A DNA stretch of 64,000 nt from CAVYXZ01 sp963772595 (GTDB taxonomy: Bacteria > Chloroflexota > Anaerolineae > Aggregatilineales > Phototrophicaceae): assembly GCA_963772595.1 (NCBI GenBank), contig CAVYXZ010000014.1, positions 372,001-436,000 of the forward strand, in the 5' to 3' direction. Positions 18,901-28,100 of this stretch are shown piece by piece. The notes under the pieces are model-generated. The model was given only the letters and a program-made list of their open reading frames with translations. It did no database searches and was not told the DNA's origin. Made by a program: the position numbers and the translations under genes. Position 1 is the stretch's first letter. Every line of letters starts with the position of its first letter.

Positions 18901-19938
18901 ATGTACCGTATCACCGAACCTGCGCCGGAGGATTGGGACCGTTTTGTCGCCGCTCAGCCGCGTGGGCACAGTATGCAGCAGTCGGCCTGGGCCGCGCTTA
19001 AGTGCGCTTACGGCTGGGAAGCGTCGCGCGTGGCGCTGGTCACGGTGGAGAGCGGGCAGATTGCTGCCGGGGCGCAGATCCTCTACCGCGCGCTGGGCCG
19101 GGTTGCCAGTATGGCCTATATTCCGATGGGACCTTATGTCACCGGCGAGGATCAGTGGACTCTGCTGTGGTCCGCCATCCGCAAGCGGGCCATCCAGCAC
19201 AAAGCGGCCTTCCTGAAGTGCGAGCCGGGCCTTTATCTGGACGATCCTGCGCCGGATTTCGCCGCCTGGGGATTTGTCCGCAGCACGCAGACCGTCCAGC
19301 CACCGCGCAGCATCGTGATCGACCTGCGGGGTGACGACGAGGCGATCATGGCGCGCATGAACCAGGGCACCCGGCGTAAAATCCGCAAAAGCCTGAAGAG
19401 CGAGATTCGCTATTACGAGGGCAGCCGCGAGGACCTAGCGATTTTCAATCAGATGATGCAGACGACCGGCGAGCGCAATGATTTCGGGGTCCATGCACCG
19501 GAATATTATGCCGATATGTACGATCAATTCGTTCCGAGAGGCGACGGCGTGCTGCTGCTGGCCGAACACGACGGCGATCCGCTGGGCGGGATCATGGTGC
19601 TGGCCTGCGGCAGGATGGCCTGGTATCCGGCAGGGGCCTCATCCAACGTCAAGCGCAACCTGATGGCGACCTACGGCTTGCAGTGGCAGGCGATCCAGTG
19701 GGCACAGGCGCACGGCTGCCGCTATTACGACCTCTGGGGTGTGCCGGACGAAGACGCCGAGACGTTGGAAGCGCAGTTTCAGGAGCGCTCCGACGGCCTG
19801 TGGGGCGTCTACGGCTTCAAGCGCGGCTTCGGCGGCAGGGTCACACGCAGCGCCGGGGCCTGGGACAAGGTCTATCATAACTGGCTGTATAATGCCTATA
19901 AGCTCGCCCTGCGGATGCGGGACTACGCGCTGGATTAG
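18901..19938 (+). CDS. FemAB-family aminoacyl transferase, copy 1
   Basis: A 345-residue protein of the FemX/FemAB group (two GNAT-like domains). These transfer amino acids from aminoacyl-tRNA to lipid-linked peptidoglycan peptides or similar acceptors. Family marks are QQSAWAALK near the start, GTRRKIRKS (about residue 155), YPAGASSNVKRN and YYDLWGVPDEDAE, then GVYGFKRGFGG near the end. I chose ATG 18901, preceded by GGAG at an 8-base distance; an earlier in-frame ATG at 18859 overlaps the likely -10 box (TATACT at 18865). It is divergent from nuoA. The acceptor and amino acid cannot be read from sequence. Confidence 0.85.
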   Translation: MYRITEPAPEDWDRFVAAQPRGHSMQQSAWAALKCAYGWEASRVALVTVESGQIAAGAQILYRALGRVASMAYIPMGPYVTGEDQWTLLWSAIRKRAIQHKAAFLKCEPGLYLDDPAPDFAAWGFVRSTQTVQPPRSIVIDLRGDDEAIMARMNQGTRRKIRKSLKSEIRYYEGSREDLAIFNQMMQTTGERNDFGVHAPEYYADMYDQFVPRGDGVLLLAEHDGDPLGGIMVLACGRMAWYPAGASSNVKRNLMATYGLQWQAIQWAQAHGCRYYDLWGVPDEDAETLEAQFQERSDGLWGVYGFKRGFGGRVTRSAGAWDKVYHNWLYNAYKLALRMRDYALD

Positions 19939-20040
19939 CCACCACATCGCGCGTTTCTTGATACCCCCTATCTTTAGTCTGCTGCGCTATGCTCACTCTT
20001 ATAATATGAATATGTAGCAGGATACTTTCAGGGAACAACG

Positions 20041-20775
20041 ATGAAGAGAAAGCGCCGTCAAATCGTGGGGGACGACGGCGAGCTGCTCCCGCCTTATTCG
20101 ACGAAGCTGAAGCGCGGCGAGCGGTCCCGTCGTGGAAACATGCTCGCCTTCCTTGTCTTGCTTGCCCTGATTGCAGGCGGGATACTGGCGATTCCGGTCT
20201 ATTTGACCGTCGCACCGGAGCGGACTGTGACCACCTCAAACGCAGTGGTAGCTGAGAACCTCATTACGTCCGAACCCAAGGAGCGTGCTACGCTGCCACC
20301 GACCTGGACCGCAATGCCGAGCAGTACTGCCTCGCACACGCCGACCCTCACATCGACAGTCACCGCGACCGCAACGGCGACCGCTACACCCCTGGTGCGC
20401 GAGCGTGTAGTGACGATTGTGGCCCAGGCCGGATGGCAAAGCGGGGAAACCGTGGTGGAAACAGGCGAGGTTATTGAGATCAGTTACGTCAACGGCCACT
20501 GGTTCTCCTGGCCCGGCACCGGGCCTTTCGGGCCAGATGGCGGATTTTTCGGTATCTGCGACCAGGACGATTGCGTAGAACCTCTGCGCGGCTATTCTCA
20601 ATCTGGCCTGATTGCACGGATCGGTGAGAACGGCGAGTTCTGGCCGGTCGGCTATCGTGCCAGCCGAGTCGCTGAGGTCAGTGGTGAATTGCAGCTCCGC
20701 ATCAATGACGATTACACCACTGACAATGAAGGCAGTGTGACGATGCGGATCGTGGTCAAGCACTTTAATGATTGA
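20041..20775 (+). CDS. Membrane-anchored protein with a lectin-like (LecA/PA-IL type) domain
   Basis: 244 residues. A basic cytoplasmic start (MKRKRRQ) is followed by one membrane helix at about residues 34-58, a Thr/Ser/Pro/Ala-rich stalk (TSTVTATATATATP, about residues 85-118), and a beta-rich outer domain. That domain has AGWQSGETVVETGEVIEISYVNG, GLIARIGENGEFWPVG and ELQLRINDDYTTDNEGSVTMRI, the pattern of galactose-binding LecA-like domains. Two close cysteines (GICDQDDCVEP) could form a disulfide. A TATAAT box at about 20000 precedes it. The fold is inferred from the pattern; no sugar specificity is claimed. Confidence 0.6.
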   Translation: MKRKRRQIVGDDGELLPPYSTKLKRGERSRRGNMLAFLVLLALIAGGILAIPVYLTVAPERTVTTSNAVVAENLITSEPKERATLPPTWTAMPSSTASHTPTLTSTVTATATATATPLVRERVVTIVAQAGWQSGETVVETGEVIEISYVNGHWFSWPGTGPFGPDGGFFGICDQDDCVEPLRGYSQSGLIARIGENGEFWPVGYRASRVAEVSGELQLRINDDYTTDNEGSVTMRIVVKHFND

Positions 20776-20990
20776 CGCTCGCCACAGCTTCGACAACTGG
20801 ACACGCGGAGTTCTCGCCCAGCCAGCGCTTGTCCGGGCCAGCAGACGATGTATCCGCAGTAGGGTCTGACGCCATTGGCTGTATAATGCGTACATCTTCT
20901 ACATGGCGGGTACACCCTGGATTGAGGAGCTGCGGTTGATGCCTGTACTGGAACAGAAGTACTCAATGGCAACTGAGTTAGCGCAAATCG

Positions 20991-21611
20991 ATGCTGAAAC
21001 TCATTTTAGTTGATCCCAACGTAGGCGTTTGCCAAGCATGGGAAAAATACTTTGGGGATTTGCCGAATATCCAAATCGTCAATGATTATTTTGAGAATCT
21101 CCCCGAATTTGATTGCATGGTCAGCGCAGCCAATTCTTTTGGCCTGATGGATGGGGGCGTGGATGCGGCTATCACGCGCTTCTTTCGCACACAACTCGTG
21201 CGCTGTGTACAGGAACGCATTCTGACCGATTTTCGAGGTGAGCAGCCGGTAGGCACGTCAATCATTGTCGAGACCTCTCATTCACAACATCCATTCTTAG
21301 CTCATACGCCTACCATGAGGGTCCCAATGACAATTGCTCACACAGATAACGTCTATCTGGCAATGTGGGCAATGCTCCTGACAGTTCAACACCACAATGA
21401 CACAAACGAACAAAACATAGGCACTGTCGCCTGCCCTGGCTTGGGAACGGCCACTGGGCACGTTCCTTTTCGTGAAGCTGAAAGACAGATGTCGCTTGCC
21501 CATCGTAATTTTCTTCATCCGCCTCAACATATTGACTGGAGCTTCGCCACTGAACGCCAGGTGAGTGTTCGCTTTGGATGCGATGAAGGCTCAAAATTCC
21601 CAACGGATTGA
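20991..21611 (+). CDS. Macro-domain protein
   Basis: 206 residues. The macro-domain nucleotide-binding loop is clear: CMVSAANSFGLMDGGVDAAI (about residues 42-61), with the second glycine loop in ACPGLGTATGHVP. Macro domains bind or hydrolyse ADP-ribose and its derivatives. AT content and codon use look different from the flanking FemAB genes, which suggests acquisition. A TATAAT box at about 20893 precedes it. The protein could remove ADP-ribose marks or act in nucleotide metabolism; the sequence does not decide. Confidence 0.75.
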   Translation: MLKLILVDPNVGVCQAWEKYFGDLPNIQIVNDYFENLPEFDCMVSAANSFGLMDGGVDAAITRFFRTQLVRCVQERILTDFRGEQPVGTSIIVETSHSQHPFLAHTPTMRVPMTIAHTDNVYLAMWAMLLTVQHHNDTNEQNIGTVACPGLGTATGHVPFREAERQMSLAHRNFLHPPQHIDWSFATERQVSVRFGCDEGSKFPTD

Positions 21612-21613
21612 TC

Positions 21614-22105
21614 ATGACGAAGTTATCGCCTCACAACCCTCACCCCCCACCCCACTCTCCCTCAGGGCGAGGGAGAGAACAGCAGCCTGAGCCGGAACAG
21701 TGGACAGAGGCCAGGTATCGCGTTGCGGCGTCGAAGGTCATGGTGCAGATTGCTCGTGAGCTACGGCAGCGGGAAACTTTAGCCGAGGTCGTGCTTTGGG
21801 AAACGCTTCGCAACCGCCGATTGGCAAATCTCAAGTTTCGCCGCCAGCATTCCATTGCCAATACAGCATTTGTCGCCGACTTCATCTGCTATGAACACCG
21901 TCTTGTGATTGAACTGGACGGCGGCATTCATCAAGGACAAACCGCCAAGGATTCTCAGCGTCAGCAGGGGATTGAAGACGCGGGGTACAGGGTAATCCGG
22001 TTTCAAAATGACGAGGTGTTCGACAATCTTGAGCATGTCCTGATCGCTATCTTGCACGCCTGCGATGTTTCTCCCCTCGCCATGAGGGAGAGGGGCCGGG
22101 GGTGA
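21614..22105 (+). CDS. DUF559 (Vsr-like) endonuclease-domain protein
   Basis: 163 residues. The core from about residue 45 is DUF559: LAEVVLWETLRNRRLANLKFRRQHSI, FVADFICYEHRLVIELDGGIH, then GYRVIRFQNDEVF. The D...E.DG arrangement is that of a PD-(D/E)XK nuclease related to Vsr. The first 25 residues and the last five (RERGRG) are encoded by the flanking inverted repeats, so the real start may lie later. It sits between the macro-domain gene and the second FemAB gene without its own obvious promoter. It is probably part of a small mobile or repeat-associated unit. Confidence 0.8.
   Translation: MTKLSPHNPHPPPHSPSGRGREQQPEPEQWTEARYRVAASKVMVQIARELRQRETLAEVVLWETLRNRRLANLKFRRQHSIANTAFVADFICYEHRLVIELDGGIHQGQTAKDSQRQQGIEDAGYRVIRFQNDEVFDNLEHVLIAILHACDVSPLAMRERGRG
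21635..21680 (+). repeat. Left imperfect inverted repeat around the DUF559 gene
   Basis: Starts AACCCTCACCCCCC and contains its own hairpin CTCTCCCTC-AGGGC-GAGGGAGAG. Compared with the reverse complement of 22067-22110, about 38 of 46 positions agree. It encodes the N-terminal residues of the DUF559 frame. Confidence 0.75.
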
Positions 22106-22110
22106 GGGTT
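22067..22110 (-). repeat. Right imperfect inverted repeat around the DUF559 gene
   Basis: Ends GGGGGTGAGGGTT, the mirror of the left repeat, and carries the hairpin CCCCTCGCC-ATG-AGGGAGAGGGG in variant form. The DUF559 stop codon lies inside it. Confidence 0.75.
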
Positions 22111-22112
22111 AC

Positions 22113-23184
22113 ATGCTGACCCTACACACCATCACCGACCCCGTCCGCTGGAATGAGGCGCTGAGCGCCCTGCCCCAGGCGCATATCCTGCAAAGCTGGG
22201 AATGGGGCGAGTTCAAGCGCGTGACGACCGGCTGGCAGCCGCAGCGATTGGCCTTCCAGCGCGGCAGCGAGATTGTGGCGATGGCCTCAGTCGGCATCCG
22301 CAGTGCGGGGCCGCTGCGCGTCATGTATGTGCCCAGAGGTCCGGCACTGGCCTATAACGACACCGACCTGCGCGAGGCGGTGCTGGATCAGCTTGCAAAC
22401 GCTGGCCCGGCAGCAGCGCGCGCTCTGGCTGAAAATCGACCCGGATGTCATCGCGGCCAGCGGGGTCCCTGGTGAAGACGACGACCGGCCCCACCCCAGC
22501 GGTCAGGCACTGATCCACAGCCTGGAGTCACGCGGCTGGCGCTTCTCCGACGATCAGGTGCAGTTCCGCAACAGCATCCAGATTGACCTGAGCGCGGACG
22601 AAGACGCAATCCTCATGGCGATGAGCGGCAACACACGCCGCAAAGTGCGCACAGCGGAGAAAAAGGATGTCAGCATTCGTGTCGCCAGCCCGGCGGACCT
22701 GGATACGCTCTACGATCTCTACAGCACCACCGGCAGCCGCGATGACTTCCTGATCCGCCCGCTGAGCTACTATCGTCTGGCCTGGCAGACCTTCATGGAG
22801 GCCGGGCTGGCCCACGCCCTGATCGCCGAGTTCGACGGCAAAGCCCTCGCCCACGTCATTTTGTTTCACTTCGGGCAGACCTGCTGGTATTTCTACGGTG
22901 CGTCAGCCAACGAAGAACGCCAGCGGATGCCCAATTACGCGCTGCAATGGGAGGCGATGCGCTGGGCCAAAGCGCGGGGTTATACCGTCTACGATATGTG
23001 GGGCGCGCCGGACCACTTCGACGAGTCCGATTCGATGTGGGGCGTCTATGAGTTCAAGCGCGGCTTTCGCGGGACCGTGGTGCGCACGGTCGGGGCCTGG
23101 GATTACGCACCTTACCCGGCCTTGTACCGCGCTTATACGGGTCTCTGGCCGCGTGTCCGCGCGCTGATGAAACGGCGAGCGTAA
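22113..23184 (+). CDS. FemAB-family aminoacyl transferase, copy 2 (frame break)
   Basis: About 356 residues after repair. It shares the layout of copy 1: LQSWEWGEFKR near the start, GNTRRKVRTAEKK, YFYGASANEERQRMPNYALQWEAM, YDMWGAPDHFDESD and GVYEFKRGFRGTVVRTVGAWD. One surplus base at about 22393 (CAGCTTGCAA instead of CAGCTGCAA) breaks the frame. It begins 3 bases after the right repeat of the DUF559 unit. Copies 1 and 2 are diverged paralogues; together they could add two residues of a peptidoglycan cross-bridge, as FemA/FemB do in staphylococci (inference). Confidence 0.83.
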
Positions 23185-23234
23185 GCCGGATACGGTATAA
23201 ATGATACTCTGTTTCCCGACTTGGAGTGCGGCGA

Positions 23235-24098
23235 ATGACCGATTACACACATGGAGATATTCTGACCAACGGAATCCGCTTACACGTCGTGCAAGCTGGG
23301 CCGGAGACTGGCCCGCTGGTGATTCTACTGCACGGCTTCCCGGAGTTCTGGTACGGCTGGCACGCCCAGATGGAGTATCTGGCGGCACAGGGCTTTCGCG
23401 TCTGGGTGCCGGACCAGCGCGGCTACGACCTCAGCGATCAGCCGCAGGAAATCAAAGCCTATAACCTGGACGAATTGGCCGCCGACATCGTGGGCCTGAT
23501 CGACGCCGCCGGGGCCGAGAAAGCCTATCTGGCCGGTCATGATTGGGGCGCGGGTGTCGCCTGGTGGCTGGCGATCAAGTATCCGCAGCGGCTGCGCAAA
23601 TTGGTGATCGTCAACGTGCCGCACGGCTCGGTCATGACACACCATCTGCGCTCGAACTTCAGCCAGCTTCGCAAGAGCTGGTATATGTTCTTCTTCCAGC
23701 TTCCCGGCCTGCCGGAGATCAGCCTCTCGAACAACAACTTCGCCGCCGCTGCGAAATCGCTGACGGACAGCAGCCGTCCTGGCACCTTCAGTGACGAAGA
23801 CCTCGACCTTTACCGCGAGGCCTGGGGACGCTCTGACCGGCTGCGCGGCCCGATTAACTGGTATCGCGCCTTCTTCCGCGCTGCGCCGTCACAGCCCGCC
23901 GACCTGAAGGTACATGTCCCCACGCTGATTATCTGGGGTGCGCAGGATGCTTTTCTGGGCCAGGATATGGCACGCGAGAGCCTCGACTACTGCGACGATG
24001 GGCGTCTGGAACTGATCGAGAATGCGACGCATTGGGTGCTGCACGAGGAACCCCAGCGGACCAGCCAGTTGATGGCGGATTTCTTCAGCGCAGGTTAA
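23235..24098 (+). CDS. Alpha/beta hydrolase, epoxide-hydrolase-like
   Basis: 287 residues, cytoplasmic. The oxyanion motif is HGFPEFWYGW, the nucleophile elbow GHDWGAGVAW with Asp as nucleophile, the acid lies in WGAQDAFLG and the histidine in NATHWVLHEEP. An Asp nucleophile and HGFP are typical of soluble epoxide hydrolases and related dehalogenases. I chose ATG 23235, preceded by TTGGAG. It ends convergently with the next gene, sharing TTAA. Confidence 0.85.
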   Translation: MTDYTHGDILTNGIRLHVVQAGPETGPLVILLHGFPEFWYGWHAQMEYLAAQGFRVWVPDQRGYDLSDQPQEIKAYNLDELAADIVGLIDAAGAEKAYLAGHDWGAGVAWWLAIKYPQRLRKLVIVNVPHGSVMTHHLRSNFSQLRKSWYMFFFQLPGLPEISLSNNNFAAAAKSLTDSSRPGTFSDEDLDLYREAWGRSDRLRGPINWYRAFFRAAPSQPADLKVHVPTLIIWGAQDAFLGQDMARESLDYCDDGRLELIENATHWVLHEEPQRTSQLMADFFSAG

Positions 24099-25006
24099 TC
24101 CAGGCGCTGCATCGTAACCACATACGTCCCGGTGCTTTCGCCATCACGGCCCAGAATGCGAACCTCCCATTGGCCGCTCAGGTGAATCTGGCAGACGTAG
24201 GCCGCGCCGGTGTGAGCATCCAGGATGGTTTCACGGCGGCAGTGACTGCTGGAGTTGCGTCCATTGGGGTCCAGAATGACCACGTTACGCGGCACGTTAC
24301 CCGCGCCCAACGAGAAAAACTGCACGCCAACTGCGATGTTTTCCCCGGCATCCGCCTGGAAGGTATAGGCATGTTCGATGCCCGCCGTCAGCGTATCCGA
24401 CAGGGGACTCGAACGCGGCAGATTCTTGATGCTGGAAGGCTCGACTTTCAGGGCTGCATCTTCGACCTGATCCAGCGGCACGCCGTCGATCTCCGTGACC
24501 GGCTGCTGGCCCGTGACCACGCCCAGGATCTGCCCTGGCACGGGAGACCCCAGAAAGGTCAGCACGAAGCAGCTGGACACCAGGCCGAGCATAATGGTCC
24601 CAGCAATGCCGACGTAGACCCAGGGGCTGCGCTTCTTGCGCTGCGGACGGGCCTTCTTCAGCGGCAGCGTATCGTCGATCAGCCTGGGCAGAGTTTGGCT
24701 TTCAAGCTTTTTGGGCCGGGCGACATCGGGCGCAAACTGGCCTTCAGCGTGTGTGACAACTGCCGGACCGCTGGGCTTTTCCAGCGCCAGCATCCGCCGC
24801 CGCGACTCGACGTGGTAGGGGTCCAGCGCCAGGGCCTTCTTGAGACACTTGAGTTCGTGATCTGGCGTTTCGGTCAGGCGTGAGGCCTGATACCAGGCTT
24901 CAGCGCTGGGTTGAATCTTGAGCAGGTCATGCAGTAAGCGGCGGGCACGGGCTTTATCCCCGGCCTGAATCGCGCTCATGATGGGGATCATATCGGGCGG
25001 AATCAT
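24095..25006 (-). CDS. Membrane protein with TPR-like N-terminus and outer beta domain
   Basis: 303 residues. Residues 1-75 are helical and TPR-like (AIQAGDKARARRLLHDLLKIQPSAEAWY; CLKKALALDPYHVESRRRMLAL). A basic patch and one membrane helix follow at about residues 128-152 (WVYVGIAGTIMLGLVSSCFVLTFLG). The outer C-terminal part (about residues 205-303) is beta-rich with HAYTFQADAGENIAVGV and a GQWEVRILGRDGESTGTYVV ending, resembling PPC-type pre-peptidase domains. Function unknown. It lies downstream of the alpha-2-macroglobulin gene on the same strand. Confidence 0.6.
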   Translation of the reverse strand: MIPPDMIPIMSAIQAGDKARARRLLHDLLKIQPSAEAWYQASRLTETPDHELKCLKKALALDPYHVESRRRMLALEKPSGPAVVTHAEGQFAPDVARPKKLESQTLPRLIDDTLPLKKARPQRKKRSPWVYVGIAGTIMLGLVSSCFVLTFLGSPVPGQILGVVTGQQPVTEIDGVPLDQVEDAALKVEPSSIKNLPRSSPLSDTLTAGIEHAYTFQADAGENIAVGVQFFSLGAGNVPRNVVILDPNGRNSSSHCRRETILDAHTGAAYVCQIHLSGQWEVRILGRDGESTGTYVVTMQRLD

Positions 25007-25101
25007 GCAGCCGCCATTCTAACTGACAGGAGGCGAACCCTGTGCGGCCCGCCCCCTGTATTCATGCGATGGGTGGCATTATTGCCGACCCTACTATTGT
25101 A

Positions 25102-28100
25102 TCACTCCTGCGCAGGCAAAACAGTAAACGTGCTGCCTGATCCGCGCCCGTAGACCTCCGGCATGTAGAACTCGTAGCCGACCGGCGGGATAACGTTGTA
25201 GGTGCCTTCCAACCCGGCGCGGATCGAGTAAACGTACTCGTAGGTTCCGGCGGGCAGATAACTACTGTAGAGGACCACTTTCTCGTCGCGGAACTCGATG
25301 TTGCTGAACCACCACCAGCCCCAGCCGTGACTGAGCGGATCGCTGCTATCGAGTCCGGGCCGCGTGCCGATCTGCGCGCTGGTCTCCAGATTCGGGTTGA
25401 CGCCCTCCGAGCCTGCCGGGATGGGATCATCCACCACGACGTAGTAGAGGTCGTTGGGCGCGATGACCGTCAGCCGCACCTGGATCAGGTCGCCCACCTG
25501 CGCTTCGGTGACGTCTTCGCCCGTGTCCGGGTTCACGTAACGCCGCTGCACGCTCAGGCCGCGGTTGACCGGCTGAATCTGCGGTACCGGCAGGAAGCTG
25601 CGCAGGTGCGCTGTGTAGTACAGCACGCCTGGCCCCTCGCCGCGCGAGATCACCAGATCGTTGGCCTGGTCATGCAGCAGGTCGCCCACCTGCACCACCA
25701 GTTTCTGCGAGTCGCGCACAGTATCCGGGCTGGCATTGCCTTCGGTCAGGCTCTGACCGTTGAGCGAGGCGCGGTAGCTGTAGGCCGGGTTGAGTTCGCC
25801 GGTCGTGACCATCCAGTCGGTCAGGCTCATGACCGCCCAGGCCGTTTCCTGCGTCGTCTCCCAGGCATCGGCTTTGCGCGCCACCATCAGCCAGCGGACC
25901 ACGTTGGGCAGCAGATCGTTCTGCGGGCGCAGCTTGATGAGCGCATCCAGCACAATCGCCGTCGTGCGCGTGTCGGTGTTCCAGTTCCAGATGTCCGGCC
26001 TCGGCTTCTTCCCAGTGCGCACCGGTCGCGCTCAGCACGGCCCCGTTCATCAGGTCCGACATGAGCGTATCGGTCCGGCCCGTGTCATCCGGGTTGATGA
26101 GGTTCAGCGTCATCGCCAGGAAGGCTTCGGCGTAGTAATCCAGCCGGTCGCGGTGTTCGTAGATCGTCGCCGTGCGGGCCACATCCGGCGCACCGGAACG
26201 CGCCAGCGCATAGAGGATGAAGACCTGCCGGTTGAGTTCCCAGGCCGCGCGATCCGGCCCTGGCACGATAAACTGGCCCTTCAGGTAGTTCTGCGCGTTT
26301 GTGATCACGCTGTCGCTGACCGTGAAGCCGCTGTCACGCGCCTCCGAGAGGCCAATCAGGGCGTAAGCGGTCGTCAGCGGGTTGGCGCTGTCCTGCACGA
26401 ACCAGCCCCAGCCGCCGTTGGCCTTCTGCTGCGCCATCAGCCGCTGCAAGGCGAAGCTGACCGCCTGAGTCAAGCTGAGTCTTTAGCGTATCATTCGCAA
26501 CGCCCAACTGGTCCAGCGCGCGGTAGGTCATGATGTTGGGCAGGAAGCGGCTGACTGTCTGCTCAACGCACTGGTAAGGATAGTTGCGCAGATAGTCCAG
26601 GCCGTCGATGGTCGTGGCCGCCAGCGAGGGATCCAGCGTCACCGTCAGATCGCCCTGCGCCACGTCGAAACGCTGCGGCAGCGCAATCGCTTCGGTCTGC
26701 GATCCCGCTTCGCGCAGGATGCCGCCTGTGCCGACGATGTCCGGCGCTTCATAGCGGTAGACCGGCAGCAGGCGATTGTCGCCCTGCCCCAGCGGCGGCT
26801 TGCTGGCATCGGTATAGGCTCCCGCCCTGAGCATAGAAGGTCAGGTCCAGGTTATCCACATCGCTGATCGTCACCGGCCAATCGACGCGCTGGCGTCCGC
26901 CTGCCGGGATGGTGAAGCTCTGTGCGACATTGCCCTGCATGGTGAAGCCGCTGCCCTGGATGCTGACATCGACCGGCAGATCCTGATCGGTGTTGTTGTT
27001 GACAATGGCCGCCAGTGTCATCGTATCATCGACCACCGCGAAGCGCGGCGTCACCGGGCGGATCAGCAGCGGCTTGGTGCTGAGCAGGTCGAAGGTGTTC
27101 TGACCCACCAGCGTCAGGCCATCGGTCGCCGCTGGTCACGGCGCGCACATCCAGCCGCCATGTCGTGAGGTTATCCGGCAGCGTCACGGCGATCTGCGCC
27201 TGACCGTTCGCGTCGGTCGTCAGCGTAGCGTTCCAGTAGGCCGTATCCACGAAATTCTCGCGGATGTCGAAGATACCGCCCTCGCCACCGCCACCGCCGC
27301 CGCCTTTGATGGTGTCCAGCACGGTCTGGGTGTACTGGTCAGTGTTGATGGTCAGCGGGGTCGCCGTGAAGACGCCCAGGCCCTGCTCGCCGTAGTAGTA
27401 GTCCAGGATCGGGCCGCTGTTGGGCTGGCCGACGGACAGGCTGGCCAGATCGGTCAGACCCACGCCGACTTCCGCCTGCACCGGATCGCCCTTCCAGTCG
27501 GTCGTTTCGATGGTGTAGGTGACGGTCTCGCGCGGCCCGGCCTGTTCCTTGTCCGGCGTGGCCGTGATGTTGATCTGCTTGCGCTGGTTGTCAACACCCA
27601 GTTCGACCATGCCCATGCGGAATCCGGCCACCGGGTTGTTCTCGTCCACGCCCTTGACGATCATCGCCGTCACAAAGACATTGGGCGCGAAGTCGTCGGT
27701 GATGGGCAGGTGATAGAGCAGCGAGTTGCTGTCCATTGTCACCCGCTCGGTATGAAGCACCTTACCGCGCTCAACCGAGATCAGCGCCTCGACTTTGCCC
27801 TGGAAGGGCGAGGTGATGAGGATCTCGGCGGTATCGCCGATCTCGTAGCTGTTCTGGTCGGCGATCAGGTCGATGCGGTTGCTGTTCTGCTGCCGCCAGC
27901 TCACGTACTCACCGCTGGCGACCCACATGGTCGTGGCTGCGATCACCTCGTTCCCGGCGCTGTCGCGGGTCTTGACCGTCACCTTGAAGATGCCGCCGTT
28001 GGGCGGGGTGAAGTTGTAGCTCGCCTTGCCCTGGGCGTCGGTCGTGACTGTGCCGGTCGTGACCGGGACCTCCTCGACCTGCCAGGTCCAGGTCGTCCGC

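Noticed and set aside
20903..21013. A 36-codon frame before and overlapping the macro-domain gene
   Set aside because: No ribosome site and no recognisable sequence; too short to support.
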